Assembly: GCF_965363235.1 (NCBI RefSeq)
Contig: NC_134839.1
Coordinates: 96,181,743 to 96,245,742, forward strand
DNA: 64,000 nucleotides
DNA from: Mytilus galloprovincialis
Taxonomy: Eukaryota; Mollusca; Bivalvia; Mytilida; Mytilidae
Reading direction: 5' to 3'
Shown here: positions 1 through 11,739 of the stretch, piece by piece
Layout: each line of letters opens with the position of its first letter
Position numbering within the stretch: position 1 is the stretch's first letter
Position numbers and translations under genes: made by a program
The notes under the pieces: generated by a model
What the model saw: only the letters and a program-made list of their open reading frames with translations
What the model was told of the DNA's origin: nothing
The model's database searches: none

Positions 1-295
1 AATCAGAAGATCAATACAGGAATAATAATATTAAAAAAGATACTAATATAAATATTTAAAATAATGAAAACTTCAGAACTTTTAACTTTGAAGCAGTCAC
101 ACAATCATGCTTGAATTTTTCGTTGCAGCATAGTAATTTTAATTCTGACTTGGCCAATAATATCTATTTTTAGTTCTTATCAGGCCAGGATATTTAATTT
201 TTTAAATCTTTCTGTTCCTCAACCCAGTTCTTCAGATTATTTTGGTCGTTCCTAGCAATTTTTCAAAGTCACATACACAAGATTTTTTTCTTCAG

Positions 296-3200
296 ATTTG
301 AAGACCAACCAGATCCCGATTCCAATGCGGATATGTATTCCTGGAATCCATGCCAACCTTTCAATGAAGGGGACTGCATGAACGTGGCTGTAAGTTTTTG
401 AATGCAAATTTGGAACTTCTTCAAGGCATTATAATATAAACTAATGACAAACCAAATAACCCAATTTAGAGTTCTTTGTATAAGTAACTAAAAAAGAATA
501 AAAGAAAACAACAAGGGATGATTAGTAGTCGATACTCGCGATACAATTTGACAACTATATATAGTATTCATTTTGATTTAATCTTTCTTCTTTCGTTTAT
601 GATATTGTGTTTTAACAATGTTTTGGAATTTTTGGTCCTCCATGCTCTTTAACTTTGTACTTGTTTTGGCTTTCGAACTTTTTTGATCTGAGCGTCACTG
701 GTCAGTCTTGTGTGGACGAAACGCGCGTGTAGCGTATTAAATTATAAACCTGGTACCCTTTGATAGCTATTATGCGTGTGTTTCTCTATCCTATATGTTC
801 TCAAATTTATTTGTATTGTAGTCCTGTCATGTAATGTTGTCATTTTAATGTTATATTTACTATTGCCATAAAAGCGGGAGGTTTGACTAGCCACAAAACC
901 AGGTTCAACCCACTATTCTTTTCTTAAAATGTTCTGTACCTATTCAGGAAAATGGCCATTGTTATATCATAGTTCGTTTCTCTGTGTGTTACATTTTAGT
1001 TGTGTTGTGTTTCAATTGTGTCGTAGTTCTCTTATATATTTGATGTGTTTCACTCAGTTTTAGTTTGTAACCCGGATTTGTCACGATCGGTAAAGTTAAA
1101 GATCCAACGACTGGTTTATCTAGATATCTCATACCGTGAAAACATGTTGCTAGTAAATTGACACAACAACGCATCGTAGCATTCAGCCAATTCGTGATGG
1201 TGACCGTAACACTGATGCAGAGTAATTTCAGTCGTTCTTCTTCATAATTGTTGTATAAACGATTTTATATTTTTAGGTTTGTAATGTCCACAATAATATA
1301 CCCAATGCGTCATATTTTACACTTGGCGATCAGGATTCAGCTGTGTTTAGCACTTCAGGAAAAGTAACTAAATTAACATATATTTACGCAGGAACGGGTG
1401 GTGCTCAAAGGTAAGCTATCAGTACTCCCAGAATGGTAAAGGTAATTACGAATAAGTCGTTTAGACATTTTATACGCACAGTGCAACAGCGGAACAATAA
1501 GCATTATTTAACATTTACCTGTTTTGATAATGCATATACAGTAATATAGTGTTGCAATTTAAACAACTACTTTGAGAAAGGACAAAATCATGTTGATCAT
1601 CATTGTTTAGATGTTGAGGCTGCCGCTGTACAGGGTTTTAAAATTTTCCAACAATTTCAGCTTTCGGTTGATTAATATTTTGTTGTCATATAAAATGACA
1701 ACCATCATTTCTGTGCGTTTTCCCCCTCCTGTGACCGAACACAGTCTAAGAGTAACCAATATGACAAAATAAAGTGTGTGATAAACGTCAAAGAAGCTTC
1801 TATCAACAACAAAAGGCCCGAAGACACATCTCTAGATTTATCGTAAGATGTTTATGTTCAAGTGTCCATACAATATTTCAGTTTCATGTTTATTCGTTAT
1901 TAAGGCCCAACTTCTACAGATTGAACAAAACATTTATTATTTCTTATTCCATATATAAATGCCAAGATTTTAGACTAATGAATCAAATTTAGTAGAACTA
2001 TAAAAACTACGGAAGCCGATAAGGGCCATTCAAAAAAAATAAATTATGTCGTAATTACGACATAGCATGTCGTAATTTCGACATAACATGTCGTTATTAC
2101 GAAATCGCTATGTCGTAATTTCGACATAACATGTCGTTATAACGACATAACTATGTCGTAATTTCGACATAACATGTCGTAATAACGACATACACTATGT
2201 CGTTTTAACGACATAGCTATGTCGTAATAACGACATCGCTATATATTTAAAAGAATATGTATTATGATTGCCAAGAGACTAAATGACACAGAAATTAACA
2301 ACTATAGGTCATCATAATGCCCCCAATAATTAGAAAAGCCCCCGCATAGTCAGCTATAAAAGAGGGACGGTCGAAAGATACCAGAGGGAGAGTCCCCGAA
2401 ATGCTGTGTGGCAGACAGTGTTATTAATTAATTATTAGCTCCCTTGGTAAAACTCCAAATTTCATATTTAATGTATTTCATTTTTAAATAATTACATGAA
2501 GCGTAATAAGTATAATATATTTGTTAATTGCATAGCTTTTGCTATTTGAATTCATTGGTTAAAGATATTTATTTATATTGTAAAGTTTAATTTTTGCATC
2601 GTCGCAAAATCTCTGGTACTTTCTTTGATTACCTTCTGTAAGAAAGTTATATATTTTATAGATCCCATTGAAGTTAAACAAAGATTAAATGGTGGAAGGG
2701 CTATATAGCCTGTCAAGGTCAATATAAATTTCTATTTGTTTCAGTCCTACCAAGGCAAGCCAAGCTGTCCAGCTCCCTGTAAGTAAGCGCAAACTACATG
2801 GCTTCTTGTAATAAGGGTGAACTGAAGTATTGATTGCTCTATATCTACTTTCAAACGGTGGGCACGATGTTCCTACAACCCCTAGGATTTAAAACAGAAT
2901 CTTCAAAATTTCATCCGCAAAACAAAATAAAAATGTTAGAAAACACGAACCAATATTAAAACAAAATCAATATATGTTTTAAATTATGTTTTTACAGCTC
3001 TTCATCATTTAGTAAGTAATACCTACAATGTAGTTTATTTGAGGATTAAAATAACAAAGCTATGTGAAAAAAACGGATGTCCAACGTTACATTTATGAAA
3101 ATTTATCCTATTGAAATTTATCCTATTTCTAATAATCTGATCTTTTTGATTCTTGGCAGGAACAGCGACATGTGTCGGTTCTTTGTGGCGTTAAAGTCGT

Positions 3201-6200
3201 TATTTGCCAAATTTCATTTGACTCGGTGTCTGCATATTAAGCTGGAATAAGAAAAATGTCCAACGACGTATTTCGTTAACTCAACGACTGAAAGTGAATT
3301 TTATAAGTAGATATAGCAGAAAATGAATAAAAAGAGTAAGACACTAATAATATCTAACAAAAGTACAAATATTTGCCTCATTGTTCGTGAGTTCAAATAT
3401 GCTGATTCAATAAAATCTTCTCTTCACAGTCGTTTTTCTAACGGTAGCCATTTTGTCCAAGTTGATATTTCATTTTCAAAGCAGTTAACGCGTATTTTTT
3501 GTAATTGATCTAAACAAAAGTTAGATACACGAAGAGTAAAAAATGCCAAGATTCTTTTCTTATTAACTACATGTTTGGGTCTTCAAGGAATAAAATGATT
3601 CCACGCATTACAAAACGGTTGCCAATTTGTCCAAACGTCTGAAAACGTCTAAAATCCGAAAGACGCTAATTTACGACGCTACATGTGCTAAAGTTTCAAT
3701 TAAAGGTTCATGATAATTAACAACAAATCGTGTTATGAAATTTGGAAAAAGAGGTTGATGATTGCTGCCGAAAAAAAGAATAGTGCATGTTGCTATAGAC
3801 TCCGCCCGGGGACATAGGTTCGACACAGGTTAAATTTTGCAATTTTTATTAATCGTTTATAGCTTTTAACGATTTATTTAATAGAATGGGGAAATGGGGG
3901 AAAAATCACATGATCTTCGTCCAACTTTTGCAAAGACAAATTGGAGACACCAAGACAGTCCTCTAAATGTAAAATGCGAATTGAAATTTATGTTGCGGAA
4001 GTACTCTGAAACAGACAATTTAAAGTCGTCACTTCAGTAAGGTGCAATCACCAATAATAAAAGACTTAATACCAGTTCACGGAATGTTTTAATTCGCGAT
4101 TTGTCCTGCTATTCATGTTATAACTGTCGTGATGAAAGTAATTCCTGTACTATCGAAGCCGGAACTTTTCGTCAATATAAACTTGTGCATGAAATGGAGG
4201 TAAGTGAAAGACGAACCCCAAACAGCGACGAAAACTGTTTCATCGAATTAATAAAAACCCGGGATTATATTAGCCGTTTTCGCGGACGATCCAGGAGTAG
4301 ATTACTATATTTTAAAATGTATATCAGAAGTTGAACACTATAGATGACTTGGGAAATAATTCTCAAGCCAAGGTTCAAGTAATTGAAGGGGTGTATTTCG
4401 ACAACTTGTGTGCCAGGGAAAATACAATTCTATTCAAATTTAACCAAGGGTAAAAATGTCCGATTTACTTGCAGTGTCAGATATATTTGAATTGGAGTTG
4501 AATTAAGATATAGAAATTTTACAATGACAGATGATATGCACCTTGAAAGTTAAACATCCTATGATAAAAGTTTTGTATATCTAAAAAAATTTTTTTTTTT
4601 ATTAAAAACCGTATACATGTACTTCTTCCAATCTTTCCTTCCTACATTACTTGCGACAGTTCTGCATTTTTTGTTGAAATAACTTAAAGGATAAACATTA
4701 TTAAATCGAATCATTTCCACAACTTGAGGTAACTTATGATAAAATGACATCACAAAACGAACAGAACCAGAATCAACCAACATATAAAAAGCCGAATAAA
4801 ACTTGCAAAAATTAATCGAAGTCAAAAACCCTCTTCGACGCCGCATTTTTTAAAAGTGTAACGTGGTGTTACAAGTAGGAACATCGTGCCCAACGTTTGA
4901 AAGTAGAAATAGAGCAATCAATTCTTCAAAAAGCCATGTAGTTTGCGCTTATTGATTGGGATGTGGAAAGCTTAGTTGGCCTCGGTAGGACTGAATATCA
5001 GTCCACGTATAGTTCCACTTATTATTCTTCCAAAAATTTAAGTTTTTAATGTCTTTGACTGGCTATGTAGCCTTTTTTTTTTTTTTTTTTAGCCTTTCAC
5101 GATACGTCGGTAGTTGAATGAACTTTAATGGGTTCTATAAAATATATAAGTTTCTCACAGAAGGAAACCAAAGAAGGTAACCAAAGATTTTGCGACGATG
5201 CAAATATTAAATTTTACAATATAAATAAATATCTTTAACCAATGGATTCAAATATTAAAAGCTATGCAATTAACAAATATATACTTATTAAGCTTCATGT
5301 AAATTATTTAACAATGAAATACATTAAATATGAAATTTGGAGTTTTACCAAGGGAGCTAATAATTTATAAATAACACTGTATGCCACACAGCATTTCGGG
5401 GACTCTCCCTCTGGTATATTTCGTCCCTCTTTTATAGCTGACTATGCGGGGGCTTTTTCTAATTATTGAGGGCATTATGATGACCTATAATTGTTAATTT
5501 CTGTGTCATTTAGTCTCTTGGCAATCATAATACATATTCTTTTATATATATGGCGATGTCGTTATTACGACATAGTGATGTCGTTATTACGACATGGTAT
5601 GTCGTAATTACGACATAGCGATGTCGTTATAACGACATGTTATGTCGTTATAACGACATGTTATGTCGAAATAACGACATGTTATGTCGAAATTACGACA
5701 TGCTATGTCGTAATTACGACATAAATTTTTTTTTTGAATGGCCCTTATCGGCTTCCGTAAAAAACAATCAAGAATGTTTAAAAAAGTAATTGTACCTTGT
5801 AAGGACGATTTGACGCTTGAAAATACGAATATAGTCCCTACTGTGGACAGTGTGTTACTTGTCAATTTTTTTTTATACCCCTTCCAAATTTATTTATGTT
5901 TTATGCCTCAAGTAGCAAGAAGGGGGATAAAATTACACTGTAAAAAAATTTGATTCATGAATTATAATGTAAAGTAGTGATTTGGTCCAGTTGAAAAAGG
6001 TCAAAAATTAGCATTTCGGAAGCTGTCAAAAGATTTAAAGCCCCCCTTCACATAAAATTGTCCATATTTTGAGTTAGAGCTGATGAAGTTTTCTATAATT
6101 TTGATATAATTTGTCCCAAAAGTGGTACAACACACTGTAAAAATATTATGGAGAAAGCGCAGGTGGGATTTTTTTTTATTTCCATTTATTGTCTAAAGGA

Positions 6201-9200
6201 AATGCACTACGAAATAACTGTGTACTCGGACCTACTGTTCATGTTGCTTTATTTTGTTTAGATCTGCCGAAATCACATTGACATGTGATAAAGATAAAGA
6301 AGGTAATCTTGATGTTAAGGGAGAGATTCCACTAGGAAGCGGTGAATATGTGAGTTTAATATACCATATCTTAAAATCTATGCTATGCTTGGTAATTAAA
6401 ATGCATTACTAATAAATAAAAGTGGCTGTGGGGGTTGTGTCCGTCCACTTGATCGTCAAACAAATTATTTTATACCATAATTGCAAAACAGTATGAATAC
6501 AGGGGACAGTCATCAATTTGTGGTCGAATGACTGTCAACACCGCGACATAAGAGATAACTAATAAGGACTGATTAAAATTTTAACCATTGGAAATCCGAA
6601 CAAAACCATTGATGAACTCAATGCAAATCAATGGAATAAGTTGAGATGAACTCTATACAGCAAACGGAGTTCTTATATTATTCGTTGAGTACCCTAAAAC
6701 TAATACTATTCGTGAATTAAATATAAACAAGAATAATTCAAATAAGCACAAACAATTTTGTTCTATACTAGTTTTGGGACTTTATATTCACTCTGATCGA
6801 GCTGAGGATCGAGCCTGTCTCGTTTTACATATATTATATTGAATTAAGTGCTTTAAACTAACCTAAAATACAGTTTTTATAATAATTTGAAAATACTATT
6901 TCAATATTTGAAATTTTGTTTGTAGTTTTTTGAGTTGCAGACTAAATATGCATGTGTTGACTTAGGTGGCATATCAATAGGAACAATTATTCTCATATCG
7001 TAAGTAGACATGATTCGGTACTTACTTAAAGTTTCTCATTTCGTGTACTTCTGCGTTGTCATAAACAGAAAAATAATTGAAGACACATCAAACCATTTAC
7101 GTATTTGTATTTGTATAAGAATTCGGAAAGTTTCATTGATCGATTTCTAAGCGAAAACGAAAGTAGGACATATTCAGAATAATATCACTAAAACAACGTT
7201 GTACATACTGTTTACAAGCTTTTTTTTTAATATAAATTATGCGGAGGCTGTTCAAATGGCTGTCACATATAGAACATTTACCAAAAACTGATATGAATGA
7301 AAGAAGAAGATATGTACGTAGCAATGCCAAGGTCCTCTAAAGTTCAAGTAACGATATCGAACAATCGATCATTGTCAAAATAATATGAACAGCCATACAA
7401 AGCCCCGAACCGAAAAAGTTGTGAATAAAAAAAACACTTTCAATCAGCACCAATTTCCCTAAAAACTAAATACATAACGATACAACATTAGGTAACCACT
7501 GACAGACAATGTTTTTCAGCACCAGCAAACACATGGTTTCCTTTCAACTCTTTATTGTTATATACAAGTCCATATTGAAAGTCCAAGCTGAAATTGAAAT
7601 TAATTGAAAATCTAAAGTTCCCTCTAACTCAGGCAAAGCTGACCTAATATGGATTTCGCTCTTCTTTTTGTCGTTTAGTTCCTCAAGTATTATAGTAGTT
7701 TATAAATATATTGCTTTCAATATTTTGGGGTTAACACAGAAAAGTGCTGGCCTTCGGATATGCAGAAATTATAAAATCATTTCCATTTTCACCCTCTTTA
7801 TACATACACTTTGCAATATAAAGCATATGAATTTGGAATTTTAATTGATTACTTATTTTTCTTTTGCATTTTACATACTGATAATATCAGTTTGTTTTCA
7901 GACTTTTATGCTTCATGGTTGTATACCTGGTATTAGGAATGTCTATTCAAACCTTTGTAAGGAAAGCATCGGGAAAACAAAGAATACCAAATTATTCTCT
8001 TTGGTCGACAGTGCCAGGATTAGTGAAGGCAAGTATTTTAAAGACATCCGGTCAAACATCTCGCGCATTGTCTTCTAAAATCTTTAATAATTCCCCTATT
8101 TATAGGAATAAACACAGATTAAGGGGTTTGACGCCCTTGCAACTACAAAAAATCTAACTATATAAAAGACATTTAAAAGATATCAAACTTTAGGCATTTT
8201 ACTATTCATTTTATATTATCTTTAAGGAAATTTTATTTTTCATTTAATAAACAGATCTTAACCTCCAGTGCCAAACATCATTTACGAGTATTCAGTACAA
8301 GATTAAATTAACATTAGATTTAAGTTAAATGTTCAGGTATAATCTACGAAGTGGGTCGAGAAGTACAATACGTGGTTAAATTGACTTCCACTGGAAATTA
8401 AATGATACGTTCGAAAGTGGCAATATGTATTTCCTTGCAACAGAGCATAGTTTTGGCTTTCGTGATTTGGGACAGGCACTTTTGTGTGGGATGGGGTTAC
8501 ATTTGTAAAGTCTGTATTTCCTTATGAAATCCTGCGTTTCTGTTGTTTTGTTAAAGGGTTAGTGAATATATTTTGATATGAACTTTGTTTGTATCACTTG
8601 TGCATCATGTACGGATTATAACAGGAGTTAATTTCAGTTTATTTCCAAGTAGTTCAACTGTAGACAGTATCCTACATCATTTTAGTTTTACTAAGCACGT
8701 CATTTTGTAAAACGGATTTTTTTTATATACCCAACATAGATGTATGATAGAATAATCAATTTGACGGAATATAAAGTTCACAATTATGTAACTTTCAGTT
8801 TTCTACAAGGAAAAGTTTGAATCTATTCACATTTTTTTTCTTTCTTTCAAATCAACATTTCCCTTAGAACAACAATGCAGTTTAAATTTTGCAATAGAGT
8901 ATACGAGGAGTATACATTTGTACTTTTATGTTTCCTACTGATTTTTTTTATCTTTTCAAATTTCAATTTAAATCCTGGCTCATTTAAAAGATTTTCTTAT
9001 TAGAAACAAATGTCATTAGAAATGAGACGAGGGACAAAAAAGTTTAGAAAGTGTCAGATCATTTTGAAATGTTGATCGTTTATTGTCAATTTAAATTAGT
9101 TATGCAAAGATTTTTTTGAATTGTTTACAATGGTTTATACATGTTCTTTTGAAAACTTCTATGCACAACAGGGTCCAAATAGCTTTATTTGGTTTATGAA

Positions 9201-10090
9201 GTTGTGACGGTAATTTCAGAGCCTATCTAGATTGGAATCGAGAGCAATAAATTATATTCCTATGAGTACTAACTGTGCATCACCATAATGGCCGACTTAT
9301 TTTCGTACTCGTACGAACAATTCAAAGAAAATGAAAGAAAGCATTCTCATAGTATATGGGTTTTCTAAACAGAGGCCCGCTTCTTGCAAAAAAACTGATC
9401 GAACAGAGTGGTAGAGAGGAACAATTGAAATCAACACACGAGCGACAAATGTCGTTGTTAACACAAAACTAATACTTTCATCGATCATTTTACCGATTAT
9501 ATAATATTTCCAATTATAACATTTTGCCGGTGTGTGGATTCACATGGTTGGTGATTCATATCAAGCAGGAGACGCTTAATTAATTACCTTGTCAATACAC
9601 CTGACCTCGCTCCTTTTTGGAGTTCATGTGTGATTTCCTTAGTTTTAGTCTTGTTATGTATCTTCTTAATAATCGATTGTTGGATATCGAAGTTGATAAA
9701 TGCTGTTGTTTCAATTCATTTTTTCAGAGACTTTCCGTTTTGAATTTTTCTCGGAGTTCGGTATTTTTGTGATTTTACTTTTTACAAGTATGTCAGTGAT
9801 ATTGTTTCACTTGTGCATGCCGTACGGACAATTGTCATCTGTTTTTGTTAGTTTTCAAGTTTACAATCGGTAAAATTGTAGACCGTTGCATCAATTAGTT
9901 TTTTATAGGTCCTTCTGTTGTACACCAGTCAGAGAAAGGTAATTATTTTGACCTATGAAAGAAAACGTTAGTTTGTCCAACCTATTTATTGTTTTTCCTA
10001 TGACCACATCATCCTTTACGTTTTATATTTCAGGATGGTACAGTGTTTGTTGTCACACGCGGGAAAAGAACGTCATACTCGAATATTTAA
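296..10090 (+). CDS. Mannose-6-phosphate-receptor-like (MRH / ATG27-like) type I membrane protein, 3' exons
   Basis: Six exons join in phase: 296-389, 1277-1410, 6262-6349, 6926-6999, 7902-8028 and 10034-10090 (TAA at 10088). The 5' exons lie before the window. The lumenal part starts with an acidic stretch, then YSWNPCQPFNEGDC and a VCN motif, then QRSAEITLTCD (the Arg-containing strand of MRH domains) and FFELQTKYAC (Glu strand). Next come a hydrophobic membrane segment (GGISIGTIILISLLCFMVVY) and a basic tail of about 45 residues. The tail has IPNYSLW, typical of this family, and ends in YSNI; both YSLW and YSNI fit the YxxPhi adaptor-binding pattern. The usual VCQ Gln of sugar-binding MRH domains reads Asn here, so phosphomannose binding is uncertain. 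By family knowledge this is a TGN/endosome cargo receptor or ATG27-like protein. All splice sites are GT-AG except the last donor. The second intron is enlarged by a transposon. Family call is confident; function is inferred. Confidence 0.85.
618..771 (-). repeat. SINE-like dispersed repeat, minus-strand copy
   Basis: In the first visible intron. Read on the minus strand it has the same head and body as the copy at 56939-57129 (GTACCAGG..., GACGCGCGTTTCGTC, AGTGACGCTC, AGAGCATTGAG). Diverged and without a clear TSD here. Confidence 0.7.
825..1110 (+). repeat. Dispersed repeat containing 'CCACAAAACCAGGTTCAACCC'-type core
   Basis: The stretch with a TAGCCACAAAACCAGG core, the GGAAAATGGCCATTGTTAT segment and the GTTTGTAACCCGGATTTG segment resembles a repeat also present at about 31100-31280 (plus) and 36870-37130 (minus). 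It looks like an abundant bivalve interspersed repeat; class unknown. It lies in the intron between the first two visible exons. Confidence 0.5.
2046..2243. repeat. Array of 18-bp palindromes (ATGTCGTAATTACGACAT type), left TIR
   Basis: About eight back-to-back units built on ATGTCG-n6-CGACAT with central hexamers such as TAATTA, TAATTT, TTATAA, TAATAA and TTTTAA. The arms are kept while the centre varies. Units are joined by short links such as AGC, AAC and AACT. Confidence 0.9.
4080..4204 (+). other. Exon-like open segment inside the long-TIR element (unrecognised)
   Basis: An open stretch reads LSCYSCYNCRDESNSC then TIEAGTFRQYKLVHEME and runs to an AG|GTAAGTG donor-like site near 4199. 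The dense Cys pattern (C-x2-C-x2-C-x6-C) and the donor suggest a captured host exon or a short Cys-rich coding remnant. There is no start codon in a good context and no family match I can name. Chance is a real alternative. Confidence 0.25.
5553..5723. repeat. Array of 18-bp palindromes, right TIR
   Basis: Mirror of the array near the other end: ATGTCG...CGACAT units with centres TTATTA, TAATTA, TTATAA, AAATAA and AAATTA. Unit number and centres differ between the two arms, so the arms are not a recent exact copy of each other. Confidence 0.9.
6350..10033 (+). other. Introns of the receptor-like gene: content note
   Basis: Apart from exons 6926-6999 and 7902-8028 this is AT-rich intron DNA. 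It holds diverged dispersed repeats: a piece near 7590-7760, a piece at about 9530-9780 related to the repeat near 35050-35240 and 31200-31280, and a weak local duplication (about 8570-8720 against 9790-9900, both with CACTTGTGCAT and TACGGA). No other gene was seen. Confidence 0.5.
8029..8034 (+). other. GC-AG splice donor of the last intron
   Basis: The exon ends ...GTGAAG and the intron begins GCAAGT, the classic strong GC-donor context AAG|GCAAGT. The acceptor is TTTCAG at 10028-10033. Joining AAG to GATGGT gives a tail ending LVKDG in phase followed by 18 more codons and a stop. Without this splice the exon would run on into unrelated residues to about 8157. Confidence 0.75.
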
Positions 10091-10467
10091 ATCTGAATGA
10101 TCAGCTTTTAAAGCATTGAACTTTAATTGCCTATACTAAGTTACAAAGAGTTTTAATATATACAATAACTCAACAGTATAAAGTAAGGTCCGTTGTCCAT
10201 TTTATGCTCTACCTTCTAAAAAGGTTGTTGAGATTAAATGAATGTTTGTAATCATGGCTTTGTCAGCAATGTCTGGAACATTATAACTTCGATGTTAATA
10301 ACACTTTTTTAAAACTTTTTGTTCATGCGAAGCTCAGTTCTGTATCTACCTAGTGACTTTTTTTATACCGTTGTTTTTACTTGTTGATAAAATAGTAATA
10401 GTGATTAATTCATTAATTTTGTTGATAAACTCTCTATATATTATATAACAATTAATATTCAATATTC

Positions 10468-10473
10468 AATAAA
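10468..10473 (+). other. Candidate polyadenylation signal of the receptor-like gene
   Basis: AATAAA about 380 bases after the stop codon at 10090 and before the Ngaro element. It is the best candidate in the AT-rich 3' region; the cleavage site cannot be seen. Confidence 0.45.
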
Positions 10474-10725
10474 AAAATGTTATGTCATAAGATTTACTGA
10501 AAAAATGTGCGTTGTTGTTCTATTTTACTAAATATGCTACAAGATTGATTGATTGTTGTTGTTTTAACGCCACTTTTAACACTGTGTATCATCGCCACCG
10601 GAAATTGGGCACCAACGAAGCGGAGAAAAAGGAAAAAAATAAACAAGTTAAGAATTACTTTAATCAAAACCATTTCTACCATATAGACATTTTGTATCCC
10701 GAATAACTCCTTTGTTTAAACTATA

Positions 10726-10955
10726 TTTATTTCTATTCCGTTATATTTGGAATTTCCCTATTCTATTTCTATCTTTAGACTTGTGGTACAAGTTTGGCTA
10801 GTATGTAAATCAGAAGTGGTCTGATGTTACTGTTGTTTTCTGCACGAATATTTCGAGGGCGGTAGTATGGGTGGGGTTTTATAGGCATATATAAGTCCTG
10901 ATTTCGATGTGCTCGAGTAACTTTGATAGACGAAGTTAACGTTAAGCTCTGCATT
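10726..10955 (+). repeat. Ngaro split direct repeat A1
   Basis: Begins TTTATTTCTATTCCGTTAT and runs to GCTCTGCAT. The same sequence recurs as A2 at 18076-18243 plus 20786-20872. Confidence 0.85.
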
Positions 10956-10957
10956 AT

Positions 10958-11734
10958 ATGTCCGAGGAAGGCTCCGACCATGATGAACGCCGTGCTACTA
11001 CTCAACATGCTGAAAATAGTAACGAAACAGAGTTAAGTACGGACGGGGCTATTTCGCTTTTCACTTCAGCTTTAAACAATGCTTTAGAGAAGCAAAAACA
11101 TTCCTTGATTAATCATTTCGAAGCTCGTTTAGGAAAAAGTGTTAAAGCAACCGGTGTCGATCAACCAGAATTTGTATTCCATAGTGAGGGAATTAAAGTG
11201 CAACATTCGTTTAATACCGAGCGTCTGGAGAGGCTTGCTGCCGTTGAAAGTTGTATAAAGCTTGGAAACGCTTCCGAAGTTAGTGAAATCATTTCCCAGG
11301 AAAAGGAAATCATCCGTAAGCGTAACAAAATTCTAAAGATAGCCGACAAGCATGGATGGGACACGGTTAAAGAATACTTGGATAGTCCGTTGGCCGACAA
11401 TAAAGAAGATGCTAGTGATTTGCGTGCTGCTATTTCCAGGGCTTCTCGTAAAAAAAGTTCCAAGCCGTACAGTAAACCAGAATCTTCCAATAGTGGTTCC
11501 GGAAAAGGAGAATTCAATTCTAGGAGTTTTTTTCGTGGCCTTGGCCAAGTCAGTGATCCAGAGTTCTCCAAAGCAGGAAAGTCAGAAAGTTACAAGTGTT
11601 TCTATTGTAACCAGCCCGGGCACTTTGCAAGGAACTGCCCCGAAAAAAAGGATTCCTACAGCGACAGTTGGTGCAACAAAGTTCCAGGAACAGAATACAG
11701 GAAAGACCCAGTAACAAAACAGATACAGACATAG
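10958..11734 (+). pseudogene. Ngaro gag-like region with one CCHC zinc knuckle
   Basis: Part of the fossil element. The region codes for an acidic N-terminus, a helical middle and a Ser/Lys-rich linker, then a retroviral-type zinc knuckle CFYCNQPGHFARNC at about 11597-11638. The knuckle would bind nucleic acid in the particle or RNP. It lies directly after A1 and before the RT region. Confidence 0.8.
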
Positions 11735-11739
11735 ATGAA

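Larger units (their letters stand above)
2008..5759. mobile_element. 3.75 kb long-TIR (foldback-like) element with terminal palindrome arrays
   Basis: The ends read TACGGAAGCCGATAAGGGCC and its reverse complement, flanked by the direct repeat AAAAAC (2002-2007 and 5760-5765), a 6-bp target duplication. The inverted repeats are about 880 bp each (about 2008-2884 and 4868-5759) and enclose about 2 kb of unique DNA. Each TIR carries, from the outside in, an array of 18-bp palindromes, a segment related to the dispersed CACAGACATTAACAACTATAGG-type retroposon, and a T- or A-rich stretch with a TGACTGGCTATGTAGCC-type motif. No transposase was recognised in the interior, so the copy looks non-autonomous. 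It sits in the second visible intron of the receptor-like gene. A foldback or hAT-related origin is possible; a 6-bp TSD does not settle the superfamily. Confidence 0.85.

Noticed and set aside
2046-2243. Palindromic repeats considered as a CRISPR-like array
   Set aside because: The genome is eukaryotic, units abut without unique spacers of constant length, and the array is mirrored in the other TIR.
10512-10706. Open frames near 10494-10706 on both strands
   Set aside because: Short and AT-rich, between the receptor-like gene's 3' end and the Ngaro start, with no features.
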